This document shows positions 1-9,344 of a stretch of DNA of 64,000 nucleotides, one piece after another. The position numbers and the translations under genes are program-made. The DNA is from Pseudomonas xantholysinigenes. Its GTDB lineage: Bacteria > Pseudomonadota > Gammaproteobacteria > Pseudomonadales > Pseudomonadaceae. The notes beneath the pieces are model-generated. The model did no database searches and had not been told where the DNA came from. It saw nothing but the letters and a program-made list of their open reading frames with translations. The stretch is from NCBI RefSeq assembly GCF_014268885.2, contig NZ_CP077095.1, positions 2,795,501-2,859,500 of the forward strand. Reading direction: 5' to 3'. Within the stretch, counting starts at the first letter, position 1, and every line of letters begins with the position of its first letter.

Positions 1-564
1 GTCGCCCATTCGCGGGCGCTGCGGCTCGGCAGCAGACAAGGGCGCGCACTCCACCAAACCGGCCATGCAGCGTTGCGTCAGGCGGTGGTATTCCGCAGTG
101 CCGCGCCGTTTCCAGGCCAGTTCCTCGTCGCTGAGTGGGCGCTTGACCACGGCCGGGGCGCCGACCACCAGGCTCTGCTCGGGGCATTGGAAGCCGGCCT
201 TGACGAACGCGGTGGCAGCGACGATGGAGCGCGGAGCAATGTGGGCGCCATCCATCACCACCGCATTCATGCCAACCAAGGCATCCTCGCCGATCCGGCA
301 GCCATGGATCACCGCGCCGTGGCCGATATGGCCATTGCGTTCGATCACCGTGTCGCCACCTGGGAAACCGTGCATCACGCAAGTGTCCTGCAGGTTGGCG
401 CCCTCCTCCATGACGATGCGCCCCAAGTCGCCGCGCAGCGCAGCCAGCGGGCCGACATAGCAGTTGGCGCCGATGATCACATCGCCGATCAGGACAGCGC
501 TGGGGTGCACGTAGGCGCTGGGATGAATCACCGGGGTAAGGCCGTCGAGGCGATAGCAAGGCAT
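1..564 (-). CDS. paaY: PaaY, gamma-carbonic-anhydrase-like hexapeptide protein of phenylacetate catabolism (partial)
   Basis: Reading the minus strand from an ATG at 564 gives a protein beginning MPCYRLDGLTPVIHP, followed by left-handed beta-helix hexapeptide repeats (VLIGDVIIGANCYVGPLAAL) and the motifs HGFPGGDTVI, GHGAVIHGCRIG and ALVGMNAVVMDGA. This is the PaaY branch of the gamma-carbonic anhydrase/acyltransferase fold. PaaY is known as a thioesterase that removes dead-end CoA esters arising in the phenylacetate pathway. The 188 codons present stop at the left edge; family members are about 200 residues, so roughly a dozen C-terminal residues are missing. It is divergent from paaF, and in related genomes the repressor gene paaX lies just beyond it, outside this window. 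Confidence 0.9.
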   Translation of the reverse strand, partial: MPCYRLDGLTPVIHPSAYVHPSAVLIGDVIIGANCYVGPLAALRGDLGRIVMEEGANLQDTCVMHGFPGGDTVIERNGHIGHGAVIHGCRIGEDALVGMNAVVMDGAHIAPRSIVAATAFVKAGFQCPEQSLVVGAPAVVKRPLSDEELAWKRRGTAEYHRLTQRCMAGLVECAPLSAAEPQRPRMGD

Positions 565-601
565 GGGGTGAGGCTCGATCTGCTTTGAAGGGTGGATGGA
601 G

Positions 602-629
602 GATGTATCAGTTCCTCCATTCGAGTCAA
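602..629 (-). promoter_or_regulatory. candidate sigma-70 promoter of paaY
   Basis: On the minus strand TTGACT (629-624) and TACATC (607-602) are separated by 16 bp, about 40 bp upstream of the paaY ATG. The -35 is good and the -10 is weak, so this is a candidate only. Confidence 0.35.
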
Positions 630-767
630 TTGTGTTGCTTTGGGTATCATATTTTCGGGAGGCTGGCATTGGCAAATGCCCTAGTGTTTGGCGCCGAAAA
701 TCCAGGATTAAAGCGTTGAGATACCTGCTAAGGACTAGCCATCATCGCCAGAACAAGAGATAGTTTA

Positions 768-820
768 GATACGTAGTTATATTTTAATGTTGTATTTGCG
801 TATCGTATTGGATCTATACT
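768..820 (+). promoter_or_regulatory. candidate operator and promoter of paaFGHIJK
   Basis: An inverted repeat GATACG (768-773) / CGTATC (799-804) encloses AATGTTGTATTT. Nearly the same arrangement (GATAC, ATGTTGT, TTT, GTATCG) recurs upstream of paaA at 7192-7229. A -10-like TATACT lies at 815-820, without a clear -35 at the right spacing. Because the element is shared by the two paa promoters, it is most likely the target of the pathway repressor PaaX. That assignment is inference: paaX is not in the window. The rest of the 565-887 gap holds no gene. Confidence 0.5.
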
Positions 821-887
821 CCATCCCACTCATTCCAAGAACAGCCGGCCCCCGACCGGCGCCAAACGTGCAGCCCGAGGTACCACC

Positions 888-1661
888 ATGCCCAGCAACC
901 TCGTCGTGCAACCCGTGGCAGACGGCGTCCGCCTGCTGACCCTGCACCGCCCGCAAGCCCTCAACGCCCTGAACACCGAACTGCTGGCGGAACTGGCCGC
1001 CGAACTGGACAGTGCCGAACGCGATGAGCACACCCGCGTCGTGGTCATCACCGGTAACCGCAAGGCCTTCGCCGCCGGGGCCGACATCAATGAAATGGCC
1101 GAGCGCGACCTGGTGGGCATCCTCAACGACCCACGCGTCGCGCACTGGCAACGCATCGGCAATTTCAGCAAACCCCTGATCGCCGCTGTCAACGGCTTCG
1201 CCCTGGGCGGCGGCTGCGAACTGGTGATGTGCGCCGATATCGTCATCGCCGGCAGCGATGCGCGCTTCGGCCAGCCAGAGATCAACCTCGGCATCATGCC
1301 CGGCGCCGGTGGCACCCAGCGCCTGTTGCGCCTGGTCGGCAAGCCGCTGGCCATGCAGATGGTGCTCAGCGGCGAGGCCATCGACGCCCAGCGAGCGCTA
1401 CGGGCCGGGCTCATCAGCGAAATCACCCAGCCGGAACTGGCCGTCGAGCGCGCCTTGCAAGTGGCGCGCGCCATCGCCGGCAAGGCGCCCCTGGCGGTAC
1501 GCCTGGCCAAGGAGGCACTGCTCAAGGCCCAGGACACCGACCTTGCCAGCGGCCTGCGTTTCGAGCGCCACGCCTTCACCCTGCTGGCCGGCACCCAGGA
1601 CCGCGACGAAGGCATCCGTGCCTTCCAGGAAAAACGCCCGGCCCAATTCCAGGGCTCGTAG
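888..1661 (+). CDS. paaF: 2,3-dehydroadipyl-CoA hydratase PaaF
   Basis: 257-residue enoyl-CoA hydratase of the crotonase fold. It adds water to 2,3-dehydroadipyl-CoA to give 3-hydroxyadipyl-CoA in the lower phenylacetate pathway. Visible crotonase features are the CoA/oxyanion-hole segments [10 protein letters not shown] and [17 protein letters not shown], and the catalytic-Glu segment [16 protein letters not shown]. The start at 888 has a Shine-Dalgarno CCGAGG about 8 bases upstream. It is first in a tightly packed operon paaFGHIJK, and paaG follows after 38 bases. It differs from its neighbour PaaG in having the Glu-rich active site of a hydratase, not that of an isomerase. Confidence 0.93.
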   Translation: MPSNLVVQPVADGVRLLTLHRPQALNALNTELLAELAAELDSAERDEHTRVVVITGNRKAFAAGADINEMAERDLVGILNDPRVAHWQRIGNFSKPLIAAVNGFALGGGCELVMCADIVIAGSDARFGQPEINLGIMPGAGGTQRLLRLVGKPLAMQMVLSGEAIDAQRALRAGLISEITQPELAVERALQVARAIAGKAPLAVRLAKEALLKAQDTDLASGLRFERHAFTLLAGTQDRDEGIRAFQEKRPAQFQGS

Positions 1662-1699
1662 TGCACACCCTCTCACCGATCCACCTAAGCGAGTCAGCC

Positions 1700-2494
1700 A
1701 TGCCTTTCGAACACATCCTGTTTTCCATCGACGCCGACGGCGTAGCCCTGCTCTCGCTGAACCGGCCCGAGCAATTGAACAGCTTCAATACCGCCATGCA
1801 TCTAGAGGTCCGTGAAGCGCTGCGCCAGGTGCGCCAGAGCGAGCATGCCCGGGTCTTGCTGCTGACCGCCGAAGGCCGCGGCTTCTGCGCCGGACAGGAC
1901 CTGTCCGACCGCAGCGTGGCGCCGGGCGCGGAAATGCCCGACCTGGGCGAGTCCATCGATGCCTTCTACAACCCCCTGGTGCGCAGCCTGCGCGACCTGC
2001 CGCTGCCGGTGATCTGCGCGGTCAATGGCGTGGCCGCCGGCGCCGGCGCCAACCTGCCACTGGCCTGCGACCTGGTGCTGGCGGCGCGTTCGGCCAGCTT
2101 CATCCAGGCGTTCTGCAAGATCGGCCTGGTGCCGGACTCGGGCGGCACCTGGCAGCTGCCACGCCTGATCGGCATGGCCCGGGCCAAGGCGTTGGCCATG
2201 CTTGGCACCCGCCTGAGCGCCGAACAAGCCCAGCAGTGGGGGCTGATCCACCAGGTGGTGGACGATGCCGCATTGCGCGACGAGGCCCTGGCCCTGGCCC
2301 GTCAATTGGCCACCCAGCCCACCTACGGCCTGGCGCTGATCAAGCGCGCCCTCAACCAGAGCTTCGACAACGGTTTCGACCAGCAACTGGAGCTGGAGCG
2401 TGACCTGCAACGCCTGGCCGGGCGCAGCGAAGACTATCGCGAAGGCGTCGGCGCCTTCATGGACAAGCGCACGCCCGTGTTCAAGGGGCGCTGA
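1700..2494 (+). CDS. paaG: 1,2-epoxyphenylacetyl-CoA isomerase PaaG
   Basis: 264-residue crotonase-family protein starting MPFEHILFSIDADGV. It isomerises ring-1,2-epoxyphenylacetyl-CoA to the seven-membered oxepin-CoA, and also acts as a double-bond isomerase later in the pathway. Motifs seen: FCAGQDLSDR (with the Asp typical of PaaG-type isomerases), NGVAAGAGANLPLACDLV (oxyanion hole) and FCKIGLVPDSGGTW. An open frame extends upstream through paaF in another frame, but homology begins only at 1700. Just 2 bases separate its stop from paaH. Confidence 0.93.
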   Translation: MPFEHILFSIDADGVALLSLNRPEQLNSFNTAMHLEVREALRQVRQSEHARVLLLTAEGRGFCAGQDLSDRSVAPGAEMPDLGESIDAFYNPLVRSLRDLPLPVICAVNGVAAGAGANLPLACDLVLAARSASFIQAFCKIGLVPDSGGTWQLPRLIGMARAKALAMLGTRLSAEQAQQWGLIHQVVDDAALRDEALALARQLATQPTYGLALIKRALNQSFDNGFDQQLELERDLQRLAGRSEDYREGVGAFMDKRTPVFKGR

Positions 2495-2496
2495 GC

Positions 2497-4014
2497 ATGG
2501 CTGCCCTCGACAGCGCGGCCCTGGTCGCGGTGATCGGCGCCGGGGCCATGGGCGCGGGCATCGCCCAGGTCGCGGCCCAGGCCGGCCACCCGGTGCGCCT
2601 CTACGACAACCGTCCCGGCGCGGCGGCCGAGGCCGTGCAAGGTATCGATCGGCAACTGGCGCGCCTGGTGGAGAAAGGCCGGCTGACTGCCAGCAGCCAT
2701 GCGGCCATCCGCCAGCGGCTGCTGCCGGTCGATAACCTCGAAGCCTTGGCCGAGGCGCGCCTGGTGATAGAAGCCATCGTCGAGCAGCTTGCCGTCAAGC
2801 AAGCGCTGCTGCGCCAGCTCGAAGCGCTGTGTGACGACGACTGCATCCTGGCCAGCAACACCTCGTCGCTGTCGATCACCAGCCTTGCCGCCGGCCTGCG
2901 ACGGCCGCAGCGAGTGCTCGGCCTGCATTTCTTCAACCCGGCGCCACGGATGCCGTTGGTGGAGGTGGTATCGGGCCTGGCCAGCGACCCGCAACTGGCC
3001 GCAACGCTGTACGCCACGGCCAAGGCCTGGGGCAAGCAACCGGTGCATGCCCGCTCGACCCCCGGTTTTATCGTCAACCGCGTGGCCCGGCCGTTCTATG
3101 CCGAAAGCCTGCGCCTGTTGCAGGAAGGCGCCGCCGACTGCGCCACCCTCGATGCCGTACTGCGCGAGGCCGGCGGCTTTGCCATGGGCGCCTTCGAACT
3201 GACCGACCTGATTGGCCATGACGTCAACTATGCCGTGACCTGCTCGGTGTTCGAGGCCTTTTACGGTGACAGTCGCTTCCAACCCTCGCTGATCCAGAAG
3301 GCGCTGGTCGACGCCGGCCACCTGGGCCGCAAGCGTGGGCAAGGCTTCTATAGCTACGCCGAAAACAGTGAGCGACCTATCCCCGCCGAGCTGCAAAGCC
3401 AGGCCCAGGTGGAACGCTGTGTCGTCGAAGGCCACCTCGGCGTGATGCAGCCTCTGGTCGAACGCCTGCGCAAACAGGGTATCGGCGTCAGCGAGCGGGC
3501 CGGCGCCGGTGTGCTGAGTGTCGGCGACGCCACCCTGGCGTTGTCCGATGGTCGCTTGGCCAGCCAGCGCGCCCGTGAAGATGGCCTGCGCAACCTGGTG
3601 CTGCTCGACCTGGCGCTGGACTATGCCAGCGCCACGCGCATTGCCATCAGCCTGTCCGCCGACTGCACGGCGCAGGCCCGCGACCAGGCCGTGGCGCTGC
3701 TGCGCCAGGCCGGCCTGCGGGTCAGCCTGCTGGCCGATCTGCCGGGCCTGCTGGTGCTGCGCACCGTGGCCTGCCTTGCCAGCGAAGCCGCCGATGCGGT
3801 GCTGCAAGGCGTCGCCAGCGCCGCCGACATCGACCTGGCCATGCGCGCCGGGGTCAACTACCCGTGCGGCCCGCTGGCCTGGGCCGATCACTTGGGCGTC
3901 GGCTACACCCTGCGAGTGCTCGACAACCTGCAGCGCAGCTACGGCGAGGCACGCTACCGCCCTTCCCTGCTGTTGCGCCGCAGCCACGCCGAAGGAGGCC
4001 GCCTGCATGCCTGA
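2497..4014 (+). CDS. paaH: 3-hydroxyadipyl-CoA dehydrogenase PaaH
   Basis: 505-residue NAD-dependent 3-hydroxyacyl-CoA dehydrogenase that oxidises 3-hydroxyadipyl-CoA to 3-oxoadipyl-CoA. The Rossmann dinucleotide motif GAGAMGAGIAQ is at residues 13-23. It is followed by ASNTSSLSIT and the active-site segment HFFNPAPRMPLVEVV. Two consecutive C-terminal 3HCDH-type helical domains follow, the first with the NRVARPFY and GAFELTDLIG motifs and the second near the end (MRAGVNYPCGPLAWAD). The long form of about 500 residues is the usual PaaH/PaaC size. Its end overlaps paaI by 8 bases, which implies translational coupling. Confidence 0.93.
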   Translation: MAALDSAALVAVIGAGAMGAGIAQVAAQAGHPVRLYDNRPGAAAEAVQGIDRQLARLVEKGRLTASSHAAIRQRLLPVDNLEALAEARLVIEAIVEQLAVKQALLRQLEALCDDDCILASNTSSLSITSLAAGLRRPQRVLGLHFFNPAPRMPLVEVVSGLASDPQLAATLYATAKAWGKQPVHARSTPGFIVNRVARPFYAESLRLLQEGAADCATLDAVLREAGGFAMGAFELTDLIGHDVNYAVTCSVFEAFYGDSRFQPSLIQKALVDAGHLGRKRGQGFYSYAENSERPIPAELQSQAQVERCVVEGHLGVMQPLVERLRKQGIGVSERAGAGVLSVGDATLALSDGRLASQRAREDGLRNLVLLDLALDYASATRIAISLSADCTAQARDQAVALLRQAGLRVSLLADLPGLLVLRTVACLASEAADAVLQGVASAADIDLAMRAGVNYPCGPLAWADHLGVGYTLRVLDNLQRSYGEARYRPSLLLRRSHAEGGRLHA

Positions 4015-4456
4015 ACATACCCCCGAAGCCCTGGCCCTGGCCTGCGCCCAAGCCATGCTCGCCCGCGACGCCGCCAGCCAGGGGCTGGGCATCGAACTGC
4101 TAGACGCAGGCCCCGGCAGCGCTCGCCTGGGCATGACCGTGCGCGCGGACATGATCCAAGGCCATGGCACCTGCCATGGCGGTTATCTGTTCGCCCTGGC
4201 CGACTCGGCCTTCGCCTTCGCCTGCAACAGCTATGACGAAGCCGCCGTGGCCCTGGGCTGCAATATCGACTACGTGGCGCCGGCCAGGCGCGGCGACCAG
4301 TTGGTGGCCCAGGCCAGCGAGCAAAGCCGCAAGGGCCGCACCGGCAACTACGACGTGCGTATCGAGAACCAGCACGGCGAGCTGATCGCCCTGTTCCACG
4401 GCAAGTCCTACAAAGTGCGCGGCAGCGTGCTCGCGCCGGAGACCGCCCATGACTGA
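4007..4456 (+). CDS. paaI: phenylacetyl-CoA pathway thioesterase PaaI
   Basis: 149-residue hot-dog-fold acyl-CoA thioesterase. PaaI hydrolyses hydroxyphenylacetyl-CoA-type esters and is thought to rescue CoA when the pathway stalls. The family signature [23 protein letters not shown] is visible in part as HGG followed by [20 protein letters not shown] and the C-terminal GKSYKV segment complete the fold. The start at 4007 lies inside the end of paaH with a strong GAAGGAGG site 9 bases upstream. It overlaps paaJ by 8 bases. Confidence 0.92.
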   Translation: MPEHTPEALALACAQAMLARDAASQGLGIELLDAGPGSARLGMTVRADMIQGHGTCHGGYLFALADSAFAFACNSYDEAAVALGCNIDYVAPARRGDQLVAQASEQSRKGRTGNYDVRIENQHGELIALFHGKSYKVRGSVLAPETAHD

Positions 4457-5669
4457 AACCCTGATGCCCCATGCGCTGATCATCGATGCCGTACGCACGC
4501 CCATCGGCCGGTATGGTGGCGCGCTCGCCAGCGTGCGCGCCGACGATCTCGCCGCGGTGCCGGTCAAGGCGCTGATGGCCCGCCACCCCGGGCTGGACTG
4601 GCGCCAGCTGGACGACGTAATCCTCGGCTGCGCCAACCAGGCCGGTGAAGACAATCGCAATGTCGCGCGCATGGCCAGCCTGCTGGCCGGGCTGCCGGTG
4701 GAGGTGCCTGGCACCACGCTCAACCGCCTGTGCGGCTCGGGGCTCGATGCCATTGGCGCGGCGGCCCGCGCCCTGCGCTGCGGTGAGGCCGGGCTGATGC
4801 TGGCCGGTGGCGTCGAGTCGATGTCGCGGGCGCCGTTTGTGATGGGCAAGGCCGAGCAGGCTTTCGGCCGCAGCGCCGAACTGCACGACACCACCCTGGG
4901 CTGGCGTTTCGTCAATGCGCAAATGCAGGCGCAGTACGGCATCGACTCGATGCCCGAGACCGCCGAGAACGTTGCTGAGCACTACGGCATCAGCCGCGAA
5001 GACCAGGATGCCTTTGCCCTGCGCAGCCAGCGCAAGGCTGCGGCGGCCCAGGCCAATGGCCGCCTGGCCCAGGAGATCGTCGCCGTGGAGATCGCCCAGC
5101 GCAAAGGCCCGCCGCGACGGGTCGAGCAGGATGAACCCCCCCGGGGCGACACCTCCCTGGAGCAACTGGCACGGCTGGGCACGCCCTTTCGTGAACATGG
5201 CACGGTCACCGCAGGCAACGCCTCCGGCCTCAACGATGGCGCCTGCGCCCTCTTGCTGGCCAGCCCGCAGGCCGCGCAACGCCATGGGCTCAAGCCGCGC
5301 GGCCGGGTGCTCGGCCTGGCGGTGGCCGGCGTCGAGCCTCGGCTCATGGGCATCGGCCCGGTGCCGGCGACACGCAAGGTGCTGGCCCTGACCGGCCTGA
5401 GCCTGGCCGAGCTGGACGTGATCGAACTCAACGAAGCCTTCGCCGCCCAAGGGCTGGCCGTACTGCGCGAGCTGGGCCTGGCCGATGACGACCCCAGGGT
5501 CAACCCCAACGGTGGCGCCATTGCCCTGGGTCACCCGCTGGGCATGAGCGGCGCGCGCCTGGTGACCACCGCGCTGCACCAGCTGGAACAACAAGGAGGC
5601 CGCTACGCCCTGTGCACCATGTGCATCGGCGTCGGCCAGGGCATCGCCCTGGTGATCGAGCGCCTCTGA
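4449..5669 (+). CDS. paaJ: 3-oxoadipyl-CoA / 3-oxo-5,6-dehydrosuberyl-CoA thiolase PaaJ
   Basis: 406-residue thiolase. It cleaves 3-oxo-5,6-didehydrosuberyl-CoA and later 3-oxoadipyl-CoA, releasing acetyl-CoA and finally succinyl-CoA. The nucleophilic Cys is near residue 95 ([13 protein letters not shown]), the catalytic His near 362 ([18 protein letters not shown]) and the second Cys near 392 ([10 protein letters not shown]). The N-terminus [14 protein letters not shown] is typical of PcaF/PaaJ thiolases. Position between paaI and paaK argues for PaaJ over the protocatechuate-pathway PcaF, which it resembles closely. Confidence 0.92.
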   Translation: MTETLMPHALIIDAVRTPIGRYGGALASVRADDLAAVPVKALMARHPGLDWRQLDDVILGCANQAGEDNRNVARMASLLAGLPVEVPGTTLNRLCGSGLDAIGAAARALRCGEAGLMLAGGVESMSRAPFVMGKAEQAFGRSAELHDTTLGWRFVNAQMQAQYGIDSMPETAENVAEHYGISREDQDAFALRSQRKAAAAQANGRLAQEIVAVEIAQRKGPPRRVEQDEPPRGDTSLEQLARLGTPFREHGTVTAGNASGLNDGACALLLASPQAAQRHGLKPRGRVLGLAVAGVEPRLMGIGPVPATRKVLALTGLSLAELDVIELNEAFAAQGLAVLRELGLADDDPRVNPNGGAIALGHPLGMSGARLVTTALHQLEQQGGRYALCTMCIGVGQGIALVIERL

Positions 5670-5763
5670 TCCGCCGGCAAGGACGCCCCGCGAAGCGAAC
5701 AGTATGCTGTCCCCATGACACTCACGGGCCCTGGCCCGGCACAATAACAATTCGAGTGAAACC

Positions 5764-7083
5764 ATGAACCGCTACCCCGATGCCGAACGCGCCCCGCTCG
5801 ACCCGATGGAAACCGCCAGCCTCGACGCCTTGCGCCAGCACCAGTTGCAGCGCCTGCGCTGGAGCCTGCACCACGCCTACGCCCAGGTCCCGCTGTATCG
5901 CCAGCGCTTCGATGCCTGCGGCGCCCACCCCGACGACTTGAACAGCCTCGACGACCTGGCGAAGTTCCCCTTCACCGGCAAGAACGATCTGCGCGACAAC
6001 TACCCCTACGGCATGTTCGCCGTGCCCCAGGACCAGGTGGTGCGCCTGCACGCCTCCAGCGGCACCACCGGCAAGCCCACCGTGGTCGGCTACACGCAGA
6101 ACGACATCGACACCTGGGCCAACCTGGTGGCCCGCTCGATCCGCGCCGCCGGCGGGCGGCGTGGCGACAAGGTGCATGTGTCGTACGGCTACGGCCTGTT
6201 CACCGGCGGCCTGGGCGCGCACTACGGCGCCGAACGCCTGGGCTGCACGGTGATCCCGATGTCCGGCGGCCAGACCGAGAAGCAGGTCCAGCTGATCCGC
6301 GACTTCCAGCCGGACATCATCATGGTCACGCCGTCCTACATGCTCAACCTGGCCGACGAGATCGAACGCCAGGGCATCGACCCGCAGGACCTGAAGCTGC
6401 GCCTGGGGATCTTCGGCGCCGAGCCGTGGACCGATGAATTGCGCCAGTCCCTCGAGCAGCGCCTGGGCATCCAGGCCCTGGACATCTATGGCCTGTCGGA
6501 AATCATGGGCCCCGGGGTGGCCATGGAGTGCCTGGAAACCAAGGACGGGCCGACCCTCTGGGAAGACCACTTCTACCCCGAGATCATCGACCCGGTAAGC
6601 GGCGCGGTGTTACCCGACGGGCAACTGGGCGAACTGGTGTTCACCTCGCTGAGCAAGGAGGCGCTGCCAATGGTGCGCTACCGCACCCGCGACCTGACCC
6701 GCCTGCTGCCCGGCACGGCGCGGCCGATGCGACGCATCGGCAAGATCACCGGGCGCAGCGACGACATGTTGATCATCCGTGGGGTCAATGTGTTTCCCAC
6801 GCAGATCGAAGAACAGGTGCTGAAAATACGACAGCTTTCCGAGCTATATGAGATTCATCTGTATCGCAATGGCAATCTCGATAGCGTGGAGGTGCATGTG
6901 GAGCTGCGCAACGACAGCCAGTACCTGGACCACGACCAGCGCCAGCAGGTGGTGGCTGAACTGATGCGCCAGATCAAGACCTATATCGGCATCAGCACGC
7001 AGATCCGTTTGCAGCCTTGCGGCACGCTGAAACGCTCGGAGGGCAAGGCTTGTCATGTGTATGACAAGCGTTTGGCCAGCTGA
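5764..7083 (+). CDS. paaK: phenylacetate-CoA ligase PaaK
   Basis: 439-residue adenylate-forming ligase that activates phenylacetate with ATP and CoA, the entry step of the pathway. The phosphate-binding loop is LHASSGTTGKPTVVGYT. The adenylate motif IYGLSEIMGPGV and the C-terminal hinge GRSDDMLIIRGVNVFPTQIEE are clear. Length and absence of extra domains match the compact PaaK family. A 94-base gap separates it from paaJ, and a strong terminator follows, so it appears to close the first paa operon. Its substrate could be supplied by the aldehyde dehydrogenase encoded at 32.5 kb. Confidence 0.94.
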   Translation: MNRYPDAERAPLDPMETASLDALRQHQLQRLRWSLHHAYAQVPLYRQRFDACGAHPDDLNSLDDLAKFPFTGKNDLRDNYPYGMFAVPQDQVVRLHASSGTTGKPTVVGYTQNDIDTWANLVARSIRAAGGRRGDKVHVSYGYGLFTGGLGAHYGAERLGCTVIPMSGGQTEKQVQLIRDFQPDIIMVTPSYMLNLADEIERQGIDPQDLKLRLGIFGAEPWTDELRQSLEQRLGIQALDIYGLSEIMGPGVAMECLETKDGPTLWEDHFYPEIIDPVSGAVLPDGQLGELVFTSLSKEALPMVRYRTRDLTRLLPGTARPMRRIGKITGRSDDMLIIRGVNVFPTQIEEQVLKIRQLSELYEIHLYRNGNLDSVEVHVELRNDSQYLDHDQRQQVVAELMRQIKTYIGISTQIRLQPCGTLKRSEGKACHVYDKRLAS

Positions 7084-7099
7084 TGGATGCGGTCTGACA

Positions 7100-7129
7100 A
7101 AAGCCCCGGCACGGTCCGGGGCTTTTTTT
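7100..7129 (+). terminator. rho-independent terminator after paaK
   Basis: GCCCCGG (7103-7109) pairs with CCGGGGC (7116-7122) across a 6-base loop, followed by seven T residues (7123-7129). It separates the paaFGHIJK transcript from paaABCDE. Confidence 0.92.
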
Positions 7130-7171
7130 GCCTGCAAGAACGCCGGGGCGCTTTGCGGCAGAAATCTAAAA

Positions 7172-7237
7172 GCGATACACAATTCTTATTAGATACATCA
7201 AATACTGTTTGATGTTGTGTTTTGTATCGCATATAAA
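7172..7237 (+). promoter_or_regulatory. paaABCDE promoter with nested inverted repeats (candidate PaaX operator)
   Basis: A perfect inner inverted repeat ACATCAAA (7195-7202) / TTTGATGT (7208-7215) lies within an outer repeat GCGATACA (7172-7179) / TGTATCGC (7223-7230). A sigma-70-like -35 TTGATG (7209-7214) and -10 TATAAA (7232-7237), 17 bp apart, overlap the repeats. A repressor bound here would block polymerase. The ATGTTGT..GTATCG part recurs at the paaF promoter (786-805). The identity of the regulator is inferred from pathway knowledge. Confidence 0.65.
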
Positions 7238-7278
7238 TACCCCACGCCTCAAGCCGCCCTCGACCGGGAGCCCCGAAC

Positions 7279-8268
7279 ATGTACGCACAGCTAGTGGAAA
7301 CCGGCGTCAAACGCCTCAAGACGCTGGAAGAGATGTCCCCCGAAGAACGCGCCTTCCAGGAAAAGATCGACGCCGAGATCAAGATCGAAGCCAAGAACTG
7401 GATGCCAGACGCCTACCGTCAGACCCTTATCCGTCAGATCTCCCAGCACGCCCACTCGGAAATCGTCGGCATGCTGCCCGAAGGCAACTGGGTCACCCGC
7501 GCCCCATCGCTCAAGCGCAAGCTGCAACTGATGGCCAAGATCCAGGACGAAGCCGGCCATGGCCTGTACCTGTACAGCGCCATGGAAACCCTCGGCGCCG
7601 ACCGCGACGAGGAGATCGCCAAGCTGCACAGCGGCAAGGCCAAGTATTCGAGCATCTTCAACTACCCGACCCTGACCTGGGCCGACATGGGCGCGGTGGG
7701 CTGGTTGGTCGATGGCGCCGCCATCGTCAACCAGGTGGTGCTGCAACGTACCTCCTATGGCCCCTACTCCCGCGCCATGATCCGCATCTGCAAGGAAGAA
7801 AGCTTCCACCAGCGCCAGGGCTACGAACTGCTGCTGACCATGATGCGCCACGGCACCCAGGCGCAGAAGGACATGGTCCAGGACGCCATCAACCGCCTGT
7901 GGTGGCCATCGCTGATGATGTTCGGACCCAGCGACGAGCACTCGCCCAACAGTGCCCAGTCCATGGCCTGGAAGATCAAGCGCCAGACCAACGATGAACT
8001 GCGCCAGCGCTTCATCGACCAGACCGTGCCGCAGCTCGAGCTGCTCGGCTGCACCGCGCCGGACCCGGCCCTGAAGTGGAACGAAGAACGTGGTCACTAC
8101 GACTTCGGCGAGATCCAGTGGGACGAGTTCTACGAAGTGATCAAAGGCAACGGGCCGTGCAACCAGGAGCGCCTGGCCAAACGCCGCAATGCCATCGAAG
8201 GCGGCGCCTGGGTGCGCGAAGCCGCCGTGGCTTATGCCCGCAAGCAACAGAACAAGAACGCCGCCTGA
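7279..8268 (+). CDS. paaA: phenylacetyl-CoA 1,2-epoxidase catalytic subunit PaaA
   Basis: 329-residue ferritin-like diiron oxygenase subunit of the PaaABCE complex, which epoxidises the aromatic ring of phenylacetyl-CoA with O2. Diiron-ligand segments are visible: [15 protein letters not shown] (E..H helix) and [15 protein letters not shown] (second E..H helix). The N-terminus [19 protein letters not shown] and the length match PaaA of enteric bacteria and pseudomonads. It begins the second paa operon, with a GGGAG site 10 bases upstream; paaB follows after 27 bases. Confidence 0.95.
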   Translation: MYAQLVETGVKRLKTLEEMSPEERAFQEKIDAEIKIEAKNWMPDAYRQTLIRQISQHAHSEIVGMLPEGNWVTRAPSLKRKLQLMAKIQDEAGHGLYLYSAMETLGADRDEEIAKLHSGKAKYSSIFNYPTLTWADMGAVGWLVDGAAIVNQVVLQRTSYGPYSRAMIRICKEESFHQRQGYELLLTMMRHGTQAQKDMVQDAINRLWWPSLMMFGPSDEHSPNSAQSMAWKIKRQTNDELRQRFIDQTVPQLELLGCTAPDPALKWNEERGHYDFGEIQWDEFYEVIKGNGPCNQERLAKRRNAIEGGAWVREAAVAYARKQQNKNAA

Positions 8269-8295
8269 GGCGGCCCGCGATACTGAGGAACCACC

Positions 8296-8577
8296 ATGTC
8301 CACCTGGACCCTTTACGAAGTCTTCGTGCGCAGCAAGCACGGCCTGAACCACAAGCACGTCGGCAGCGTGCATGCCGCCGATGCCGCCATGGCCATCGAA
8401 AACGCCCGTGAGCTCTACACCCGCCGCAGCGAAGGCGTCAGCCTGTGGGTGGTGCCTTCGGCGCTGATCATCGCCTCCTCGCCCGACGAAAAAGACCCGT
8501 TGTTCGCCCCGGCGGACGACAAGGTCTACCGGCACGCCAGCTTCTACGAGCTGCCGGCCGAAGTCGGCCATATGTGA
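8296..8577 (+). CDS. paaB: phenylacetyl-CoA epoxidase subunit PaaB
   Basis: 93-residue small subunit of the ring epoxidase complex, required for activity and thought to bridge PaaA-PaaC heterodimers. The sequence MSTWTLYEVFVRSKHGLNHK is the highly conserved PaaB start, and the segment ENARELYTRRSEGVSLWVV is likewise typical. A GAGGAACC ribosome site precedes it. No catalytic residues are expected. It is placed between paaA and paaC as in all known paa operons. Confidence 0.94.
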   Translation: MSTWTLYEVFVRSKHGLNHKHVGSVHAADAAMAIENARELYTRRSEGVSLWVVPSALIIASSPDEKDPLFAPADDKVYRHASFYELPAEVGHM

Positions 8578-8585
8578 GGCGCGCC

Positions 8586-9344
8586 ATGCACAAGCAAGCA
8601 CTGATCCCCTACCTGCTGCTGCTCGGCGACAGCGCCCTGATCCAGGGCCAGCGCCTGTGCGAGTGGTGTGGCAAGGCCCCGGCCCTGGAAGAAGAGCTGG
8701 CGTTGATGAACGTCGGCCTCGACCTGGTCGGCCAGGCCCGCAACTGGCTGGAGTATGCCACCGAGCTGCTGGACGACGGTCGTGACGCCGATGCCCTGGC
8801 ATTTCGCCGCGACGAGCGCGCCTTCCGCAACCTGCTGCTGGTCGAGCAGCCCAATGGCGACTTTGCCGTGACCATGCTCAAGCAGTTCCTCTACGACGCC
8901 TGGCACCATGCCGTGCTCGAAGGGCTTGCCGCTTCAGCTGACGAGCGTATTGCCGGTATCGCCGCCAAGGGCCTCAAGGAAGTCAGCTATCACCTGCGTC
9001 GCTCCGGCGAGTGGGTACAGCGCCTGGGCGATGGCACCGAGGAAAGCCGCCGGCGCATGCTCGACGCCATTCCCGTTCTGTGGCGCTTCACTGTCGAGCT
9101 GACCGCCGCCAACGACCATGAAGTGCAATTGGCCCAGGCCGGCATCGCCGCCGACCCCGCGCACGTGGCGCGGCGCTGGCAGGCCACGGTCAGTGCGCTG
9201 TTCGCCTCGGTCGAGCTGCCGCTGCCCAAGGCCGCCAGCCACTTCTACCTGGACGGCCGCCAGGGCCTGCATACCGAGCACCTGGGCCTGCTGCTGGCTG
9301 AAATGCAATTCTTGCCACGGGCCTACCCCGATGCGACCTGGTGA
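8586..9344 (+). CDS. paaC: phenylacetyl-CoA epoxidase structural subunit PaaC
   Basis: 252-residue ferritin-like subunit that pairs with PaaA but lacks a functional metal site in characterised homologues. The start MHKQALIPYLLLLGDSALI at 8586 follows paaB after 8 bases. Family segments ELALMNVGLDLVGQARNWLEYA and LKEVSYHLRRSGEWVQRLGDGTEES are visible. The frame is open further upstream, but that part has no resemblance to PaaC. Its end overlaps paaD by 14 bases. Confidence 0.93.
   Translation: MHKQALIPYLLLLGDSALIQGQRLCEWCGKAPALEEELALMNVGLDLVGQARNWLEYATELLDDGRDADALAFRRDERAFRNLLLVEQPNGDFAVTMLKQFLYDAWHHAVLEGLAASADERIAGIAAKGLKEVSYHLRRSGEWVQRLGDGTEESRRRMLDAIPVLWRFTVELTAANDHEVQLAQAGIAADPAHVARRWQATVSALFASVELPLPKAASHFYLDGRQGLHTEHLGLLLAEMQFLPRAYPDATW

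Noticed and set aside
1229..1699. N-terminal extension of paaG reaching into paaF
   Set aside because: Arg/Pro/His-rich out-of-frame translation of paaF; the crotonase sequence starts at 1700.
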